Assembly (NCBI GenBank): GCA_964439625.1
Contig: CAYTPI010000006.1
Location: forward strand, 62,001-126,000
Source: CAYTPI01 sp964439625
GTDB taxonomy: Bacteria > Chloroflexota > Anaerolineae > Aggregatilineales > UBA3940
DNA: 64,000 bases
Reading direction: 5' to 3'
The notes below the pieces were generated by a model. The model saw only the letters and a program-made list of their open reading frames with translations. It was not told where the DNA came from and searched no databases. The translations under genes were made by a program, and so were the position numbers. Shown in pieces: positions 8,630 to 18,300 of the stretch; position 1 is the stretch's first letter, and each line of letters opens with the position of its first letter.

Positions 8630-8787
8630 GAATATATTCTCCATGAGGTGGATTATGGTTTGTTTTTATACTAAGAAGAGTGTGTGGGGTAATCAAGCGA
8701 TGTAATGGGATTGATAGACTAATTTCTCGGTAAAGTCTTCACATGTTAGAATGCGGTATGTATCAATATAGCAAGTGAGACCTGCGA

Positions 8788-9750
8788 ATGATTGACAATG
8801 TGATCGTAATGGCTGCCTCCCCGAGCCAAGAAATGGAGGTGTTGACAAAGGAACGCCCAAAGGCAATGCTGCCCCTATTGGGACGACCGCTCGTGGCGCG
8901 CGTAATGGACAGCTTCTATGAGGCTGGTGTTCGGCAGTTCACGGTGGTCATCGGCGATGCAGAAGGTGGCGTTGCGATGTGGTTATCACAGAATTGGTAT
9001 GTTGATGCGGAGGTTAAGTTTGCGCCGCTTGGACACCGTCGAGGGACGGCGGCTTCACTGTTCGCAGCCCGCCATATGTTGGCTTCCCCGTTTGTAATCG
9101 CGTCAATTGATGTGATTGTGCCTTCACAATTTCTCAAGACATTGTTGAACTATTTTGAAGAACATGCGAATGCGATGGCTGCTTTATGTTTGTTCCGTGC
9201 TCCGGATGAAATCTATGAAGCCGGTGGTGTGTTGCTAGACCCGTTGGGTCAGGTCATGTATGTTGCGGATACGACTATTGATATGCACCAACAACATAAT
9301 GTTCCGCTGCCAGTTTACGCGTTTAAGCCAGGAATATTAGATTATTTATCGCATTCTACATTAGACGCGGAAAGTGGTGGGCGTTCGTTAGCTGAAATTA
9401 TTCAAGCAATGGTTGAAGATAAGAAGCGGGTCGGTGCTGTACAGATTGATGAGCGTATTCGGGTCCGAAAGCCAGCAGATCTGCATTGGGCGAACAAGAA
9501 AATGCTGGCGGAAATGACCCAGCCAGCAGTCCTCAGTAAATTCTCTAGTAATGTAGTGGTCGTGCCGCCGGTTTTTATTGAGAAAGATGTTGTCATCGGG
9601 GATAACGCTCGGATTGGACCTAACGTTTATATTGAAGCCCACAGTAAGATTGGGCAAGGTGCGAGTCTCAAGGATGCCGTAGTGCTTGGCAAACGCGTGG
9701 GTGCAAAGAAGTACATTGAGAATGCCCTTGTCTATCGGGATGAGGATTAA
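8788..9750 (+). CDS. Sugar-nucleotidyltransferase-like protein with degraded active-site signature and left-handed beta-helix tail
   Basis: 320 residues. The fold of NDP-sugar pyrophosphorylases is clear: PKAMLPLLGRPL (30-41), EAGVRQFTVVIGDAE, a GTAASLFAAR segment, ASIDVIV at the metal-binding Asp, EAGGVLLDPLG, and C-terminal hexapeptide repeats (VVIGDNARIGPNVYIEAHSK). The canonical glycine-rich loop GGxGTRLxPLT is replaced by ASPSQEMEVLT, so the residues that hold the nucleotide are gone while the Lys and Asp motifs remain. The family makes GDP-mannose, dTDP-glucose or ADP-glucose; this member may be non-catalytic or regulatory. Stands alone, followed by a small hairpin and a convergent gene. 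Confidence 0.75.
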   Translation: MIDNVIVMAASPSQEMEVLTKERPKAMLPLLGRPLVARVMDSFYEAGVRQFTVVIGDAEGGVAMWLSQNWYVDAEVKFAPLGHRRGTAASLFAARHMLASPFVIASIDVIVPSQFLKTLLNYFEEHANAMAALCLFRAPDEIYEAGGVLLDPLGQVMYVADTTIDMHQQHNVPLPVYAFKPGILDYLSHSTLDAESGGRSLAEIIQAMVEDKKRVGAVQIDERIRVRKPADLHWANKKMLAEMTQPAVLSKFSSNVVVVPPVFIEKDVVIGDNARIGPNVYIEAHSKIGQGASLKDAVVLGKRVGAKKYIENALVYRDED

Positions 9751-9753
9751 GAT

Positions 9754-9775
9754 TGGCCCATCTGATGACGGGCCA
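9754..9775. terminator. Hairpin between convergent genes, weak terminator
   Basis: TGGCCC (9754-9759) pairs with GGGCCA (9770-9775) across a 10-nt loop in the 43-nt gap between two convergent genes. The following tract is A/T-rich but not a clean T run. Confidence 0.4.
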
Positions 9776-9792
9776 CCATTATATTAAAGCTC

Positions 9793-10341
9793 TTAGCTGG
9801 CTTCGGCATCCATTTGTTGGAATACGCTGATCAAAAAGGTGATGTGCTCTGTTGGTTCCGAGTCAATTAACCCGAAGCCACGATCAATATCTTCGCGAAT
9901 GACGCCGGCGGCAAATGAAGTGTCTTTTAGTTTTTTGCGAACTTTATTGGCCTTCATGCCGTCAAACCCGTTTGGGCGCATCAGAGCATATGCGTGAAGA
10001 AAGCCGGAAATTTCGTCGCAGGCATAAAGATAGCGTTCGATTGGTGCCTCTGGTTGCTTTCCTGTCAACTCTGGCGCATGAGCCGCAATCGCCATACGCA
10101 GTTCTTTTGGGTATTCAGTTAGTATTTCACTGAGGGCTCTGTTAGGGTGCTCATCGGGGAACTTTTCCCAATCGAGGTCGTGCAATAAGCCTGCTTGGTA
10201 CCATAGCTCCGCATCTTCAGATAGTTGGTTCGCACAGGCAGACATGGCCTCGGCGACCATATAGCAGTGATGTTTCAGCGCATCATTTTCAATGTATTCG
10301 TTGAGTAGAGCAATTGCCGCATCGCGCGGGGGGAGTATCAT
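9793..10341 (-). CDS. HD-domain phosphohydrolase-like protein
   Basis: 182 residues. The HD/HDIG pattern is visible: HHCYMVAEAMSA (first His), LLHDLDWEKFPDEHP (HD pair), MAIAAHAPE (third His) and ACDEISGFLHAYAL (last Asp). Such proteins coordinate two metals and hydrolyse phosphate esters of nucleotides or similar small molecules; the substrate is not evident. The C-terminal KANKVRKKLKDTSFAAGV segment is common to this small HDIG subfamily. The integrase gene lies 37 nt upstream on the same strand, which may be chance. Confidence 0.8.
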   Translation of the reverse strand: MILPPRDAAIALLNEYIENDALKHHCYMVAEAMSACANQLSEDAELWYQAGLLHDLDWEKFPDEHPNRALSEILTEYPKELRMAIAAHAPELTGKQPEAPIERYLYACDEISGFLHAYALMRPNGFDGMKANKVRKKLKDTSFAAGVIREDIDRGFGLIDSEPTEHITFLISVFQQMDAEAS

Positions 10342-10377
10342 ACTTTGGCTTTCTGACTAATTTTTCATAGAACTGTA

Positions 10378-11391
10378 CTACGAAGCATCTTCGTTTGTCA
10401 TCCTTGGAATCTTTATAGGAATATAGTCTACTGCATGATCGTCTAAGTCAAGGTCTTCGCCGATGTACTCTGATGTGGTTCGGCTATTAGCGTGACCAAG
10501 CATAACTTGTATTTGTTCGATCGATGCGCCATGTTTACGTGCGTTTTTGGCCGCCGTCCGGCGGAGGTCATGTGGGGAGAGTCTATTAGCGTCCATGCCG
10601 GACTGCGGCATATATGAATTAAGTAGATAGCGCATGGCTTCACTACTGAGACGCTCGCCGTGCATCACAGTATCACCACGGCGGACACGTACAAAGACAG
10701 GATCATCTGGTTGATTGCTAAGGTTGGCGTGGGATCGCCAGTCAAGTAAGAGCCGCCAGAGGGCTACCGGCAACTTCACTGTGCGGATACGCCCATGTTT
10801 CCCTTCTAGACTATCAACGATCTTGTGACCATCTGCTTCGCGAATGTGAGACCAATTCAATGAGACGACTTCTGAGCGACGTAAGCCGCAAATTCCCATC
10901 AACCCTAGAACGATGGTATCTCGGCGGCCTTTGTGTGTGTCCGTTCCGGGTAAGCTGATCAGGTATTGAAGTTGGCGAGCAGAGAGACGCGTACCTTGTT
11001 GTTTGCCTCTGACAGACGGCGCTTTTACAAGATCGAGCTGAGGAAGGTACTTGCTGACTTCTGGGTTCAGCGCCGCCGCCGTTTTGAAGAGTCCCTTTAT
11101 GGTGTTGATGTAAGTTTGCACCGTTCGGGGTGATTTCTCCTCAGAGAGTAGTTGGTCGGTGTAGTCTGAGAGCAAATCGGCGATCGGTTGCTTAGGCTGA
11201 ACTCTGAGCCAATCGAGAAAATGATTAAGCCGAGCTTTGTATGAGCGATATGTGTTTGGGTTTTGCCCTTTGACTTTGAGATAGGTTGTTAATGGTTGAC
11301 CGGCGAGCATGTCACCGAGGTGTGGCTGGCGAGCATTTCTTATAATTTGAGCATGATGAGAAAGGTCGTTTCGAAATTTTGACTCAGCCAT
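10378..11391 (-). CDS. Tyrosine recombinase / integrase (XerC/D-like)
   Basis: 337 residues. An N-terminal SAM-like core-binding domain (TYRSYKARLNHFLDWLR to SPRTVQTYINTIKGLF) is followed by the catalytic domain. All six active-site residues appear: Arg in CGLRRSEVVSLNW, Lys in LEGKHGRIRTVKL, His-Arg in SPHDLRRTAAKNA, His in LGHANSRTTSEYI, and the closing Tyr in EYI. It cuts and rejoins DNA through a 3'-phosphotyrosine. No phage, transposon or cassette genes and no att-like repeat are seen nearby, so it may act in chromosome or plasmid resolution or be a domesticated integrase. Confidence 0.88.
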   Translation of the reverse strand: MAESKFRNDLSHHAQIIRNARQPHLGDMLAGQPLTTYLKVKGQNPNTYRSYKARLNHFLDWLRVQPKQPIADLLSDYTDQLLSEEKSPRTVQTYINTIKGLFKTAAALNPEVSKYLPQLDLVKAPSVRGKQQGTRLSARQLQYLISLPGTDTHKGRRDTIVLGLMGICGLRRSEVVSLNWSHIREADGHKIVDSLEGKHGRIRTVKLPVALWRLLLDWRSHANLSNQPDDPVFVRVRRGDTVMHGERLSSEAMRYLLNSYMPQSGMDANRLSPHDLRRTAAKNARKHGASIEQIQVMLGHANSRTTSEYIGEDLDLDDHAVDYIPIKIPRMTNEDAS

Positions 11392-11480
11392 ATGTACAGT
11401 ACTCGCAAATTAACGTTTTATAGATGACCATCCGGAACCAACCCTTAAATCAAGAGCAACCCGACGGGGAAAATAGCTTG

Positions 11481-11498
11481 TGATATTGTCTAATATCA
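11481..11498. promoter_or_regulatory. Operator-like inverted repeat between integrase and membrane-protein genes
   Basis: TGATATT (11481-11487), a GTCT spacer and AATATCA (11492-11498) form a perfect 7-bp inverted repeat in the 227-nt gap between divergent genes. It could be a repressor site; no T run follows, so a terminator is unlikely. Confidence 0.35.
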
Positions 11499-11618
11499 GT
11501 AGTTAATTTATTTTCGAATTTTTATGCTGTTTTGTCAACTTGCCGGTGAGTTGTTTTTGGTTTTGGTGACTTTGGCATAGACTGTTGGTTGATTAAAGAT
11601 AAGCACTAAGAGGATGAA

Positions 11619-12194
11619 ATGTTCAACATACCCGTCGGTGGTTTAACGATTATTGTAGGACTTGTCAGTATTTTTTCTGGGTTTCGGGTCTTTAAGGTAA
11701 TTTTAGCTTTGAGTTTTGCCTTTATTGGTTATGTAGCGGCGGGCTATGCCATTGAAATTTTAGAAGTCACACAGCCGGACATGATGCTGCTGGCCCGGAT
11801 TGCAGGTGCTATGTTGTTCGGGGGTGCTGCCTGGGGTTTATTTTCACTGGCGATCTATTTGTTGGGTGCATTATTTGGTCTTTCGGTTGGCAGCCAAGTA
11901 GGTGGCGTACTGGGGTTAGAGGAATTTGGGTTGTTGATTGCTAGTGCTGCCGGTGCATTAGTTGGCGGGTCGGTCGCTAGTGCGCTGAAGAAACCTGCTG
12001 TTATTTTTGGGACGGCGTTTATCGGTGCGAGTCTGGTCATTTATGGTGCAGCGACTCTGTTGGGATTCACGCCGAACACAGGTGAATTGGTGCCAAGAGG
12101 GTTTACCTTTGTGTTCTGGCTGGGGTTGGGCTTGCTCGGTTCCGGAGCGCAGTGGTTTCAAAGCCGGCAGTGGCGCCGAGAAAAAGATAGCTAA
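11619..12194 (+). CDS. Multi-pass membrane protein, DUF4203/TMEM198-like
   Basis: 191 residues with about seven hydrophobic segments rich in Gly, Ala and Leu (GGLTIIVGLVSIFSGFRVFK, VILALSFAFIGYVAAGYAI, AGAMLFGGAAWGLFSLAIYLLGALFGLSVG and so on) and a short basic tail (QSRQWRREKDS). The spacing of glycine-rich helices and the FRVFKVILALSFAFIGY start resemble the DUF4203 group; function is unknown for that group. The AGGATG region gives a usable ribosome site before the ATG. It precedes the LysM protein gene by 71 nt on the same strand. Confidence 0.65.
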   Translation: MFNIPVGGLTIIVGLVSIFSGFRVFKVILALSFAFIGYVAAGYAIEILEVTQPDMMLLARIAGAMLFGGAAWGLFSLAIYLLGALFGLSVGSQVGGVLGLEEFGLLIASAAGALVGGSVASALKKPAVIFGTAFIGASLVIYGAATLLGFTPNTGELVPRGFTFVFWLGLGLLGSGAQWFQSRQWRREKDS

Positions 12195-12197
12195 AGG

Positions 12198-12228
12198 TTG
12201 GATGGCATCGGGTTAAAGCCGCTATACT
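12198..12228 (+). promoter_or_regulatory. Candidate promoter for the LysM protein
   Basis: TTGGAT (12198-12203) and TATACT (12223-12228) with a 19-bp spacer, 37 nt before the ATG. Confidence 0.3.
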
Positions 12229-12265
12229 GTAACGCTATGATTGGTCACGATCAGATAAAACAACT

Positions 12266-13399
12266 ATGACGGATACCCTTCCCCCAGAAAATGATACAAA
12301 CATTCCACGGAACGTTGCATTAATTGCGGCGGGTATCGTGATCGTATTGGTTGCCATTGTAGGGATTATAATCGTTTTGACGACTGGTGGTAACCCAGAG
12401 ATTGAAGAATCAACGTTAGTTATCGAGTCGTCACCTAGGCCGACTGCAACAAACGCTGCGACAACGCCAACAGTCGTCAGCGAGGTTACGGCTGTCGCGG
12501 TTGACGACGGACCAACCGCGACACTGCAACCTTATGAATATACGGTGCAACCAGGCGAAACGCTGTTATTTATTATTCAAACATTTGGGTACCGGGATAC
12601 AAGCATCATTCCAGAGTTGTTGGTGCTTAACGGTTTGCCAAATGAGAACAGCATTCAAGAGGGGCAAACCTTATTGATCCCACGACAATCACCGACACCG
12701 GGACCCTCCGCGACGCCGACGTTAGAGGTCACAGAGACGCCAACACCAGCCGGGCTAGACGAAACAGCAGCGGCTCTAGCAACGCAAGGTATTGAACCAA
12801 CTGAAACGCCTGTCCCACCCAGCTGCACATTCACGAGCCGCTGCATCACGGATGATGGTCAGTATTATCGGCATATCGTTTCGGCAGGTGAGACGGCTGC
12901 TGGAATCGTGTTTCAATACAATACGCGCTACGATGACTTTATTTCAGTTAATCGATTGTCGGCTTCAGACCCTGTATTGCAGGTTGGGCAAGAGTTGCTC
13001 GTGCCGATACTCATTACACCAACTCCGACATTGACACCGACAGGTGGGCCAGACTCAACGGCGACACCTACGCCAACTTCTTCTCCACCAACGTTGTTAG
13101 CGCCAGAGAATAATGTAGTCTTTGAACGCACAGAGATTATTGTATTACAGTGGGTACCAACGACATTGTTGCAAAGTAACCAGCAATACCTCGTTGAGGT
13201 ACGGGAGGCCAATACAGGAGAAATTCTGCTACAAGAAACAACGCACGGAAACAGCCTGCGTCTTCCTGATGACCTGGTACCAGGGGTTGGCGATAGTATT
13301 ATCTATTCGTGGCGGGTTGTAATTGTTGAGGGGCAGAATTTTGGTGCGCCAGTAAGCGGCCAAGCGACCATTCGTCAGTTTACCTGGGGCGGAGAATAA
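12266..13399 (+). CDS. Membrane-anchored protein with two LysM domains
   Basis: 377 residues. One transmembrane anchor (about 17-39, VALIAAGIVIVLVAIVGIIIVL) leads to a Thr/Pro-rich external stalk. LysM domain 1 (about 91-140) is YEYTVQPGETLLFIIQTFG ending in EGQTLLIPRQ; LysM domain 2 (about 207-250) is RHIVSAGETAAGIVFQYN ending in VGQELLVPI. A Thr/Pro linker follows, then a C-terminal beta-sandwich of about 100 residues (LLAPENNVVF, QYLVEVREANTG, YSWRVVIVEG). LysM binds peptidoglycan or chitin-like glycans, so the protein probably tethers to the cell wall. No catalytic domain is recognised. Confidence 0.85.
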   Translation: MTDTLPPENDTNIPRNVALIAAGIVIVLVAIVGIIIVLTTGGNPEIEESTLVIESSPRPTATNAATTPTVVSEVTAVAVDDGPTATLQPYEYTVQPGETLLFIIQTFGYRDTSIIPELLVLNGLPNENSIQEGQTLLIPRQSPTPGPSATPTLEVTETPTPAGLDETAAALATQGIEPTETPVPPSCTFTSRCITDDGQYYRHIVSAGETAAGIVFQYNTRYDDFISVNRLSASDPVLQVGQELLVPILITPTPTLTPTGGPDSTATPTPTSSPPTLLAPENNVVFERTEIIVLQWVPTTLLQSNQQYLVEVREANTGEILLQETTHGNSLRLPDDLVPGVGDSIIYSWRVVIVEGQNFGAPVSGQATIRQFTWGGE

Positions 13400-13552
13400 C
13401 TAGGGTAACCTTATCGCGGGGTGAAGCATGAGGCTTGATCAGCGAGACTCTCGGCACCTACAAACTTAAAGAAAAGACTGCTTAAGGAGGTATGACGGGA
13501 AAAAATAAGTGGCTTCTACGATGATGTGCAGGCTGACATCCTCGAAGAATTG

Positions 13553-15334
13553 CTAGATTGCCCCTAGCCGACCGAATTCTTTCGCCAGCCGTTCTGCTGA
13601 GAGGTGGAGCATCGTCGGACGCCCGTGCGGGCACGTTCTCGGTGACTCGCAGTTTTCAAGCTGACGAACGAGCGCGCGCATCTCCTCGAGACTGAGACTT
13701 TGCCCTGCCTTAACTGAGGCCTGTTTGCAAACACGCGAAATTAACTTTTGTTCTGCTGTAGCTTGCGTGGGCATTTCCCCACATTCAATCTCACTGATGG
13801 AGGCTAACAACGCTTCACCAGGGTCTACGTTAGCAACCAGTGCTGGGACGGCTCTCAGCTTCACTGTGTTACGACCAAATGCCTCCACACGAAAGCCGAC
13901 ATCGTTAAGAATGCTGAGATTTTCTTCAACAAGAGCTATTTGATCGGGCGGAAGTTCGACGACAACAGCCTCAAGCATTTCTTGGGATGGAATTTGCTTG
14001 GTCTCGAATTCTCTCATAAGTTGCTCATAAAGAATACGTTCGTGTGCCGCATGTTGATCGACAAGGTACAGACCCTCTGGGCCTTCAGCGACGACATATG
14101 TGGCACCAACCTGCCCGACTACTCGCAACATCGGTAAAGTATTGTGGCGTCTTTGTGGTCGAGCATCTGAGGGTTGCTGTGAGTTGCTGGATGCCTCGGT
14201 AAGCGTGGTGTCCTCAAAGTTTAGCTGACGCATGCGATCAGTCGTGACTTGGGTCAGGCGTTCCTTACGCGCGGCCCATTCTGGTGAGCCCCAGAGAAGG
14301 TCATTGCGTAAAGATGGTGGTTGTGCTTGTTCAACAAGGACGCTGCGAACTGCTCGTTGGACAGCGCTAAAAACCACATTCTGTTGACGAAAACGCACCT
14401 GTGCTTTTGCCGGGTGAACATTAACATCAACTTGATCGGGTGGCAGTTCGACCATGAGAATGGTGACGGGATGACGCCCTTGCATTAGCATTGTGTGATA
14501 AGCCTGCGATACTGCGTAGTTGAGACCCGCATCTTGAACCCAACGTCCGTTGATGAAGATCGTCATTTGCGTTCGATTGCCGCGGTTCAATGATGGTTGG
14601 CTAACAAAACCCTGCACGGATACGGGATGAAGATCAGGACGTGCACTTTGATTTTCCAGATAGACAGGGAGCATCTGCTGTGCGACATCAAGGCCATAAA
14701 CTTCGGTAATGACATCCATCAGTTCACCGCTACCAGTGGTGTGTAGCAGTTCACTGTTATTATGAATGAGGGTGAAGCGTATATGAGGATAAGCCATGGC
14801 ATAACGTTGTACCAAGGCGGTGATATGCTTGCGCTCAGTCGTTTCTTTACCTAGAAACTTTAAACGGGCTGGGACATTAAAAAATAGATTTTCAACATCA
14901 ATGATGGTGCCGCTTGGCGCGCCGACTGGTTCATGGCGTAGGATTTGTCCACCTTGTAATACGTAGAGCGTTCCAGCTTGCTCAGCAGCCATCCGGGTTG
15001 TGATTGACATGCGGCTTACGGAGGCAATCGATGAGAGGGCTTCACCCCGGAAGCCCAGAGTCGCAATCTGATCGAGGTCTTCAATCTCTGTCAGTTTGCT
15101 GGTGGCATGACGTTGAAATGCTATAGGTACCTCATCCGCGGCGATACCATGCCCATCGTCAGCGATACGAATTAAGCGCTTGCCGCCTTCAGCGATTTCA
15201 ACAGTGATGGTTTTGGCAGCTGCGTCTAGAGCGTTCTCAACTAATTCCTTGACGACAGATGCAGGGCGTTCAACAACTTCACCGGCTGCAATCTTGTCAG
15301 CAACGTGGGCGGGTAGTAAACGAATTGGTGGCAC
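13553..15334 (-). CDS. mutL: DNA mismatch repair protein MutL
   Basis: 593 residues. The GHKL ATPase shows EVVERPASVVKELVENALDA, IADDGHGI, ATSKL and TLGFRGEALSSIA. The C-terminal domain carries the endonuclease metal motif DQHAAHERILYE, which fits DQHA(X)2E(X)4E, and CPHGRPT near the end, so this MutL should nick DNA itself, as in bacteria without MutH. It links MutS mismatch recognition to strand removal. The linker (about 340-400) is Gln/Ser-rich and variable. The gene lies 33 nt downstream of the sensor kinase gene; no mutS is in the window. Confidence 0.96.
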   Translation of the reverse strand: MPPIRLLPAHVADKIAAGEVVERPASVVKELVENALDAAAKTITVEIAEGGKRLIRIADDGHGIAADEVPIAFQRHATSKLTEIEDLDQIATLGFRGEALSSIASVSRMSITTRMAAEQAGTLYVLQGGQILRHEPVGAPSGTIIDVENLFFNVPARLKFLGKETTERKHITALVQRYAMAYPHIRFTLIHNNSELLHTTGSGELMDVITEVYGLDVAQQMLPVYLENQSARPDLHPVSVQGFVSQPSLNRGNRTQMTIFINGRWVQDAGLNYAVSQAYHTMLMQGRHPVTILMVELPPDQVDVNVHPAKAQVRFRQQNVVFSAVQRAVRSVLVEQAQPPSLRNDLLWGSPEWAARKERLTQVTTDRMRQLNFEDTTLTEASSNSQQPSDARPQRRHNTLPMLRVVGQVGATYVVAEGPEGLYLVDQHAAHERILYEQLMREFETKQIPSQEMLEAVVVELPPDQIALVEENLSILNDVGFRVEAFGRNTVKLRAVPALVANVDPGEALLASISEIECGEMPTQATAEQKLISRVCKQASVKAGQSLSLEEMRALVRQLENCESPRTCPHGRPTMLHLSAERLAKEFGRLGAI

Positions 15335-15367
15335 AGTAGATATTGATCCTGACTAGTAAGCGGTTTG

Positions 15368-18300
15368 CTAGGCACTGACTTGAGCAGTCGTGCGGATTGG
15401 AAATGATATCGAGAAGGTACTGCCTTCGCCATAGGTGCTTTGCACGTTGAGTTGACCACCATGCGCCTCGGTAATAGCTCGTACCAAAGCCAACCCAAGG
15501 CCGGTACCTTCGGGGCGAATGACCTCACCCTCGCGCTGGGGCACACGGTAGAAAGCCTCAAAGAGGCGCGCTTGGTCGTCTTCTCTGATGCCTATTCCAT
15601 CGTCTGTTACAGATACGCTGACGAAATCATCAGCGACTTCAATATGGATATCAATGTGGCAGCCCTCGCCGCCATATTTGATAGCATTGTTGACTAAATT
15701 GAAGATTGCTTGCCGGTATAGCATATAGTCTGCGTAGAATAATGGAATGTTTGGCTGGCTGTGGACTTGAATTGTGGCATCCGTATCTGAGGTAATGTTA
15801 CTTAGTTGCGAAATGATATCATGGATGATCTCTTCAACATCAATTAGGGCATACTCTAACTCGGCTTCTTCACCGAACGTCAAGCGGCTCAGATGCGTCA
15901 GACGTTGGGTCATTTCCGAGATATAGTCAATGCCGGCGTCGATTTTGGCGAGTGCTTCCATCTGTTTGTCATTGAGCTGTCCCATCATCGGTAGTATTGA
16001 AATATAGCCCCGCATAAAGGTCAGCGGAGAGCGCAGGTCGTGCGAGACCATGCGCAAGAAAACTGTTTTGATGCTGTCGAGTTCCTTGATTGCCGTAATA
16101 TCTCGAAGAACGGCAACGCGCCCGGAGATCGAGCCTTCGGTGATGATTGTTGATGTGTTAACGAGAATCACTGAACTGTTTGCCCCTGGGATTTCAAGTT
16201 CAGCCACTGGTTCTTGAAGATTAGTTAAGAGTTTAACTAACTCTTTCTGCTCAATAACCTCAGCTGCAGGCGCGCCTTGGGCGGAAGTTGCGTCAATACC
16301 AAGATAGGTTTCTGCTGCGGGGTTGAATAGCAGAATGTGCCCATCTTGATCGGTAACAATCATGCCATCAGCGGTGCTGTCGAGTACTGTTTGTAACTGT
16401 GCCCGGCCTTCTTGAGCCTCGGAAAAGAGAAGTGCATTAGAAGCTGAGGCTGCAGCCTGCCCCGCTAGCGTTCGTAGAAAAGAAATCTCTTCTTCCTCAA
16501 AGATTTGTGTTTCTCGATAACCGACCCACATGACTCCAAGAAACGCTCGTTCGCTGCGTAACGGAAATGCGAGCAAAGCGGCTAGTTCTTCTGGGACAAT
16601 CTCTTGATCGAGGGTGCCGGTTGCGCGCTGTAGTTGACTAATAACGATAATTCCTTGGCGCTCAACTAAATCAATGAGGGGCGCATCCAGCGCGGCGATT
16701 TCTGGTGTACTTTTGCCTGATGTATAGCGCTGGATTTGAACGTCGTCTTGACGTAATGCGATGCGGGCTGTGAGTGCGCTGGTGACATCAATGGCACTGC
16801 CAAGAATCGGCGGAACGACGCGAAATAATTCTAAGCTAGAAGAGACACCCTGCGTTACTCTAAGCAGACGCTCTAACTCCATGATGCGACCCTTGAGACG
16901 CAGTCGCATCTCGTCAAAGCCGATGCCCAGACGCCCGATTTCATCATTTCCTGCTACGGTAACGACTGTATCAAGATTACCTGCTGATATTTCTCCAACG
17001 GCAGTAGATAGCTGCTCAATAGGCTCAGTGACACGTTGAACGCCGAGAATAGCAACGGTTAGCCCCAATGCTGTCAATGCAATCATCAACAGCAGCGTGG
17101 GGACAGCTATTTGGGCCGCTAGGTTGATCACAACAATGTTCGGAACAGATATCACGACGAACCAATCTGAGCGGCCTGTAATGGGCAAGATATAGAGCAA
17201 CTGGGTGCTACCATCTGCGAGGCGTTGGCGAAACGTTTGACCGCTGCTGCGAGGGATATCTAATAGGAGTAAGTCTTCACGAGAAAAGATGTCTTGATTT
17301 AGATCAGGCCGACTAGGGTGAAATAAAATAGTGCCTTGCTCATTAATCAGGAATCCTTCACTAGCTTCGAAGGAGCCTAGAGCTAAAGCGCGCGCTACTG
17401 GCGCAAGCATGGGGTTGTCGTCTAGTGTGGCGCGGCCTACGATGACCCGCTCGGCCTCATCCGTGATGGGTGCGATGAATGATACGGTTGCGGCTGTATT
17501 TTCCGTGTTATTGAACACAATGACTTCACCAGGAATGTTGCTAACAATAGCTAGCTCGGCACGCTCGAGTTCGGCGTCTGTCAGTGGGAAATCACTCGTT
17601 GCTGTATCCTCAAGGATATTGAGCTCGGCGTCTAGCAAGATCAATTGTTCAAAAAATGGAACGGATCTTAGACCTGCGTTTAACTCGGCAGTGCGTTGAG
17701 GTGAGGCTTGTCGCTGAAATGTTTCTTCTGCGGCTAAGTCTCGGATGAGACCTTGCCCAATTTCAATGAAAAAGGGGATGCTGTTGGCTGCATTGCGCGC
17801 ATCGCGTTCCATCTGGTTGACCACTAACTGAGTTGCAACCGCATACGACGTCAGGCTGACAGTCCCCACGAGGAGAAAAATTGCCCCGACCGTCAGTGGA
17901 AGGAGAACCAGCAATACGCGCTGGCGCAGCCTTGTTTGCCACGGTGGTGCAATCAGTGCAGGGTTGCGGGGTTTCAACCATTCTGGGCGAAGTGCCCGAA
18001 TAACAGCGAGGCAACATACAGTGATAACACCCATGAATAAGTTGGCAGCTAGCAATGAAAGAGCTTCTGTGAGTACCTGTTCAACGCTGTTTGTAATCCC
18101 AGCCGCATTAGTCGTCAATAAGCCAAGGAGATTGAGGGGCCAGAGGACGAAGACAATTGAAAGGAGGCCAGCGAAGGCTGGATCACGAAGGAAGGTGGCG
18201 AGCCGCCCCAGGTAGCGTTGATGCAGAAAGAGGCCCATTACTGCTGCAAACAGTAACATCTCGAAGGAAGCAGTCACCCGGCTGGTGCCGAACAACATCC

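Noticed and set aside
10378..11391. Integrase as sign of a prophage or genomic island
   Set aside because: No tRNA, att-like repeats, phage or conjugation genes nearby, and the flanking genes are ordinary.
13492..13564. AAGGAGGT directly before an ATG and a short peptide-like frame (ISGFYDDVQADILEELLDCP) ahead of the mutL end
   Set aside because: The ATG frame ends after ten codons, the Shine-Dalgarno is too close, and the other frame has no start; not enough for a gene or remnant.
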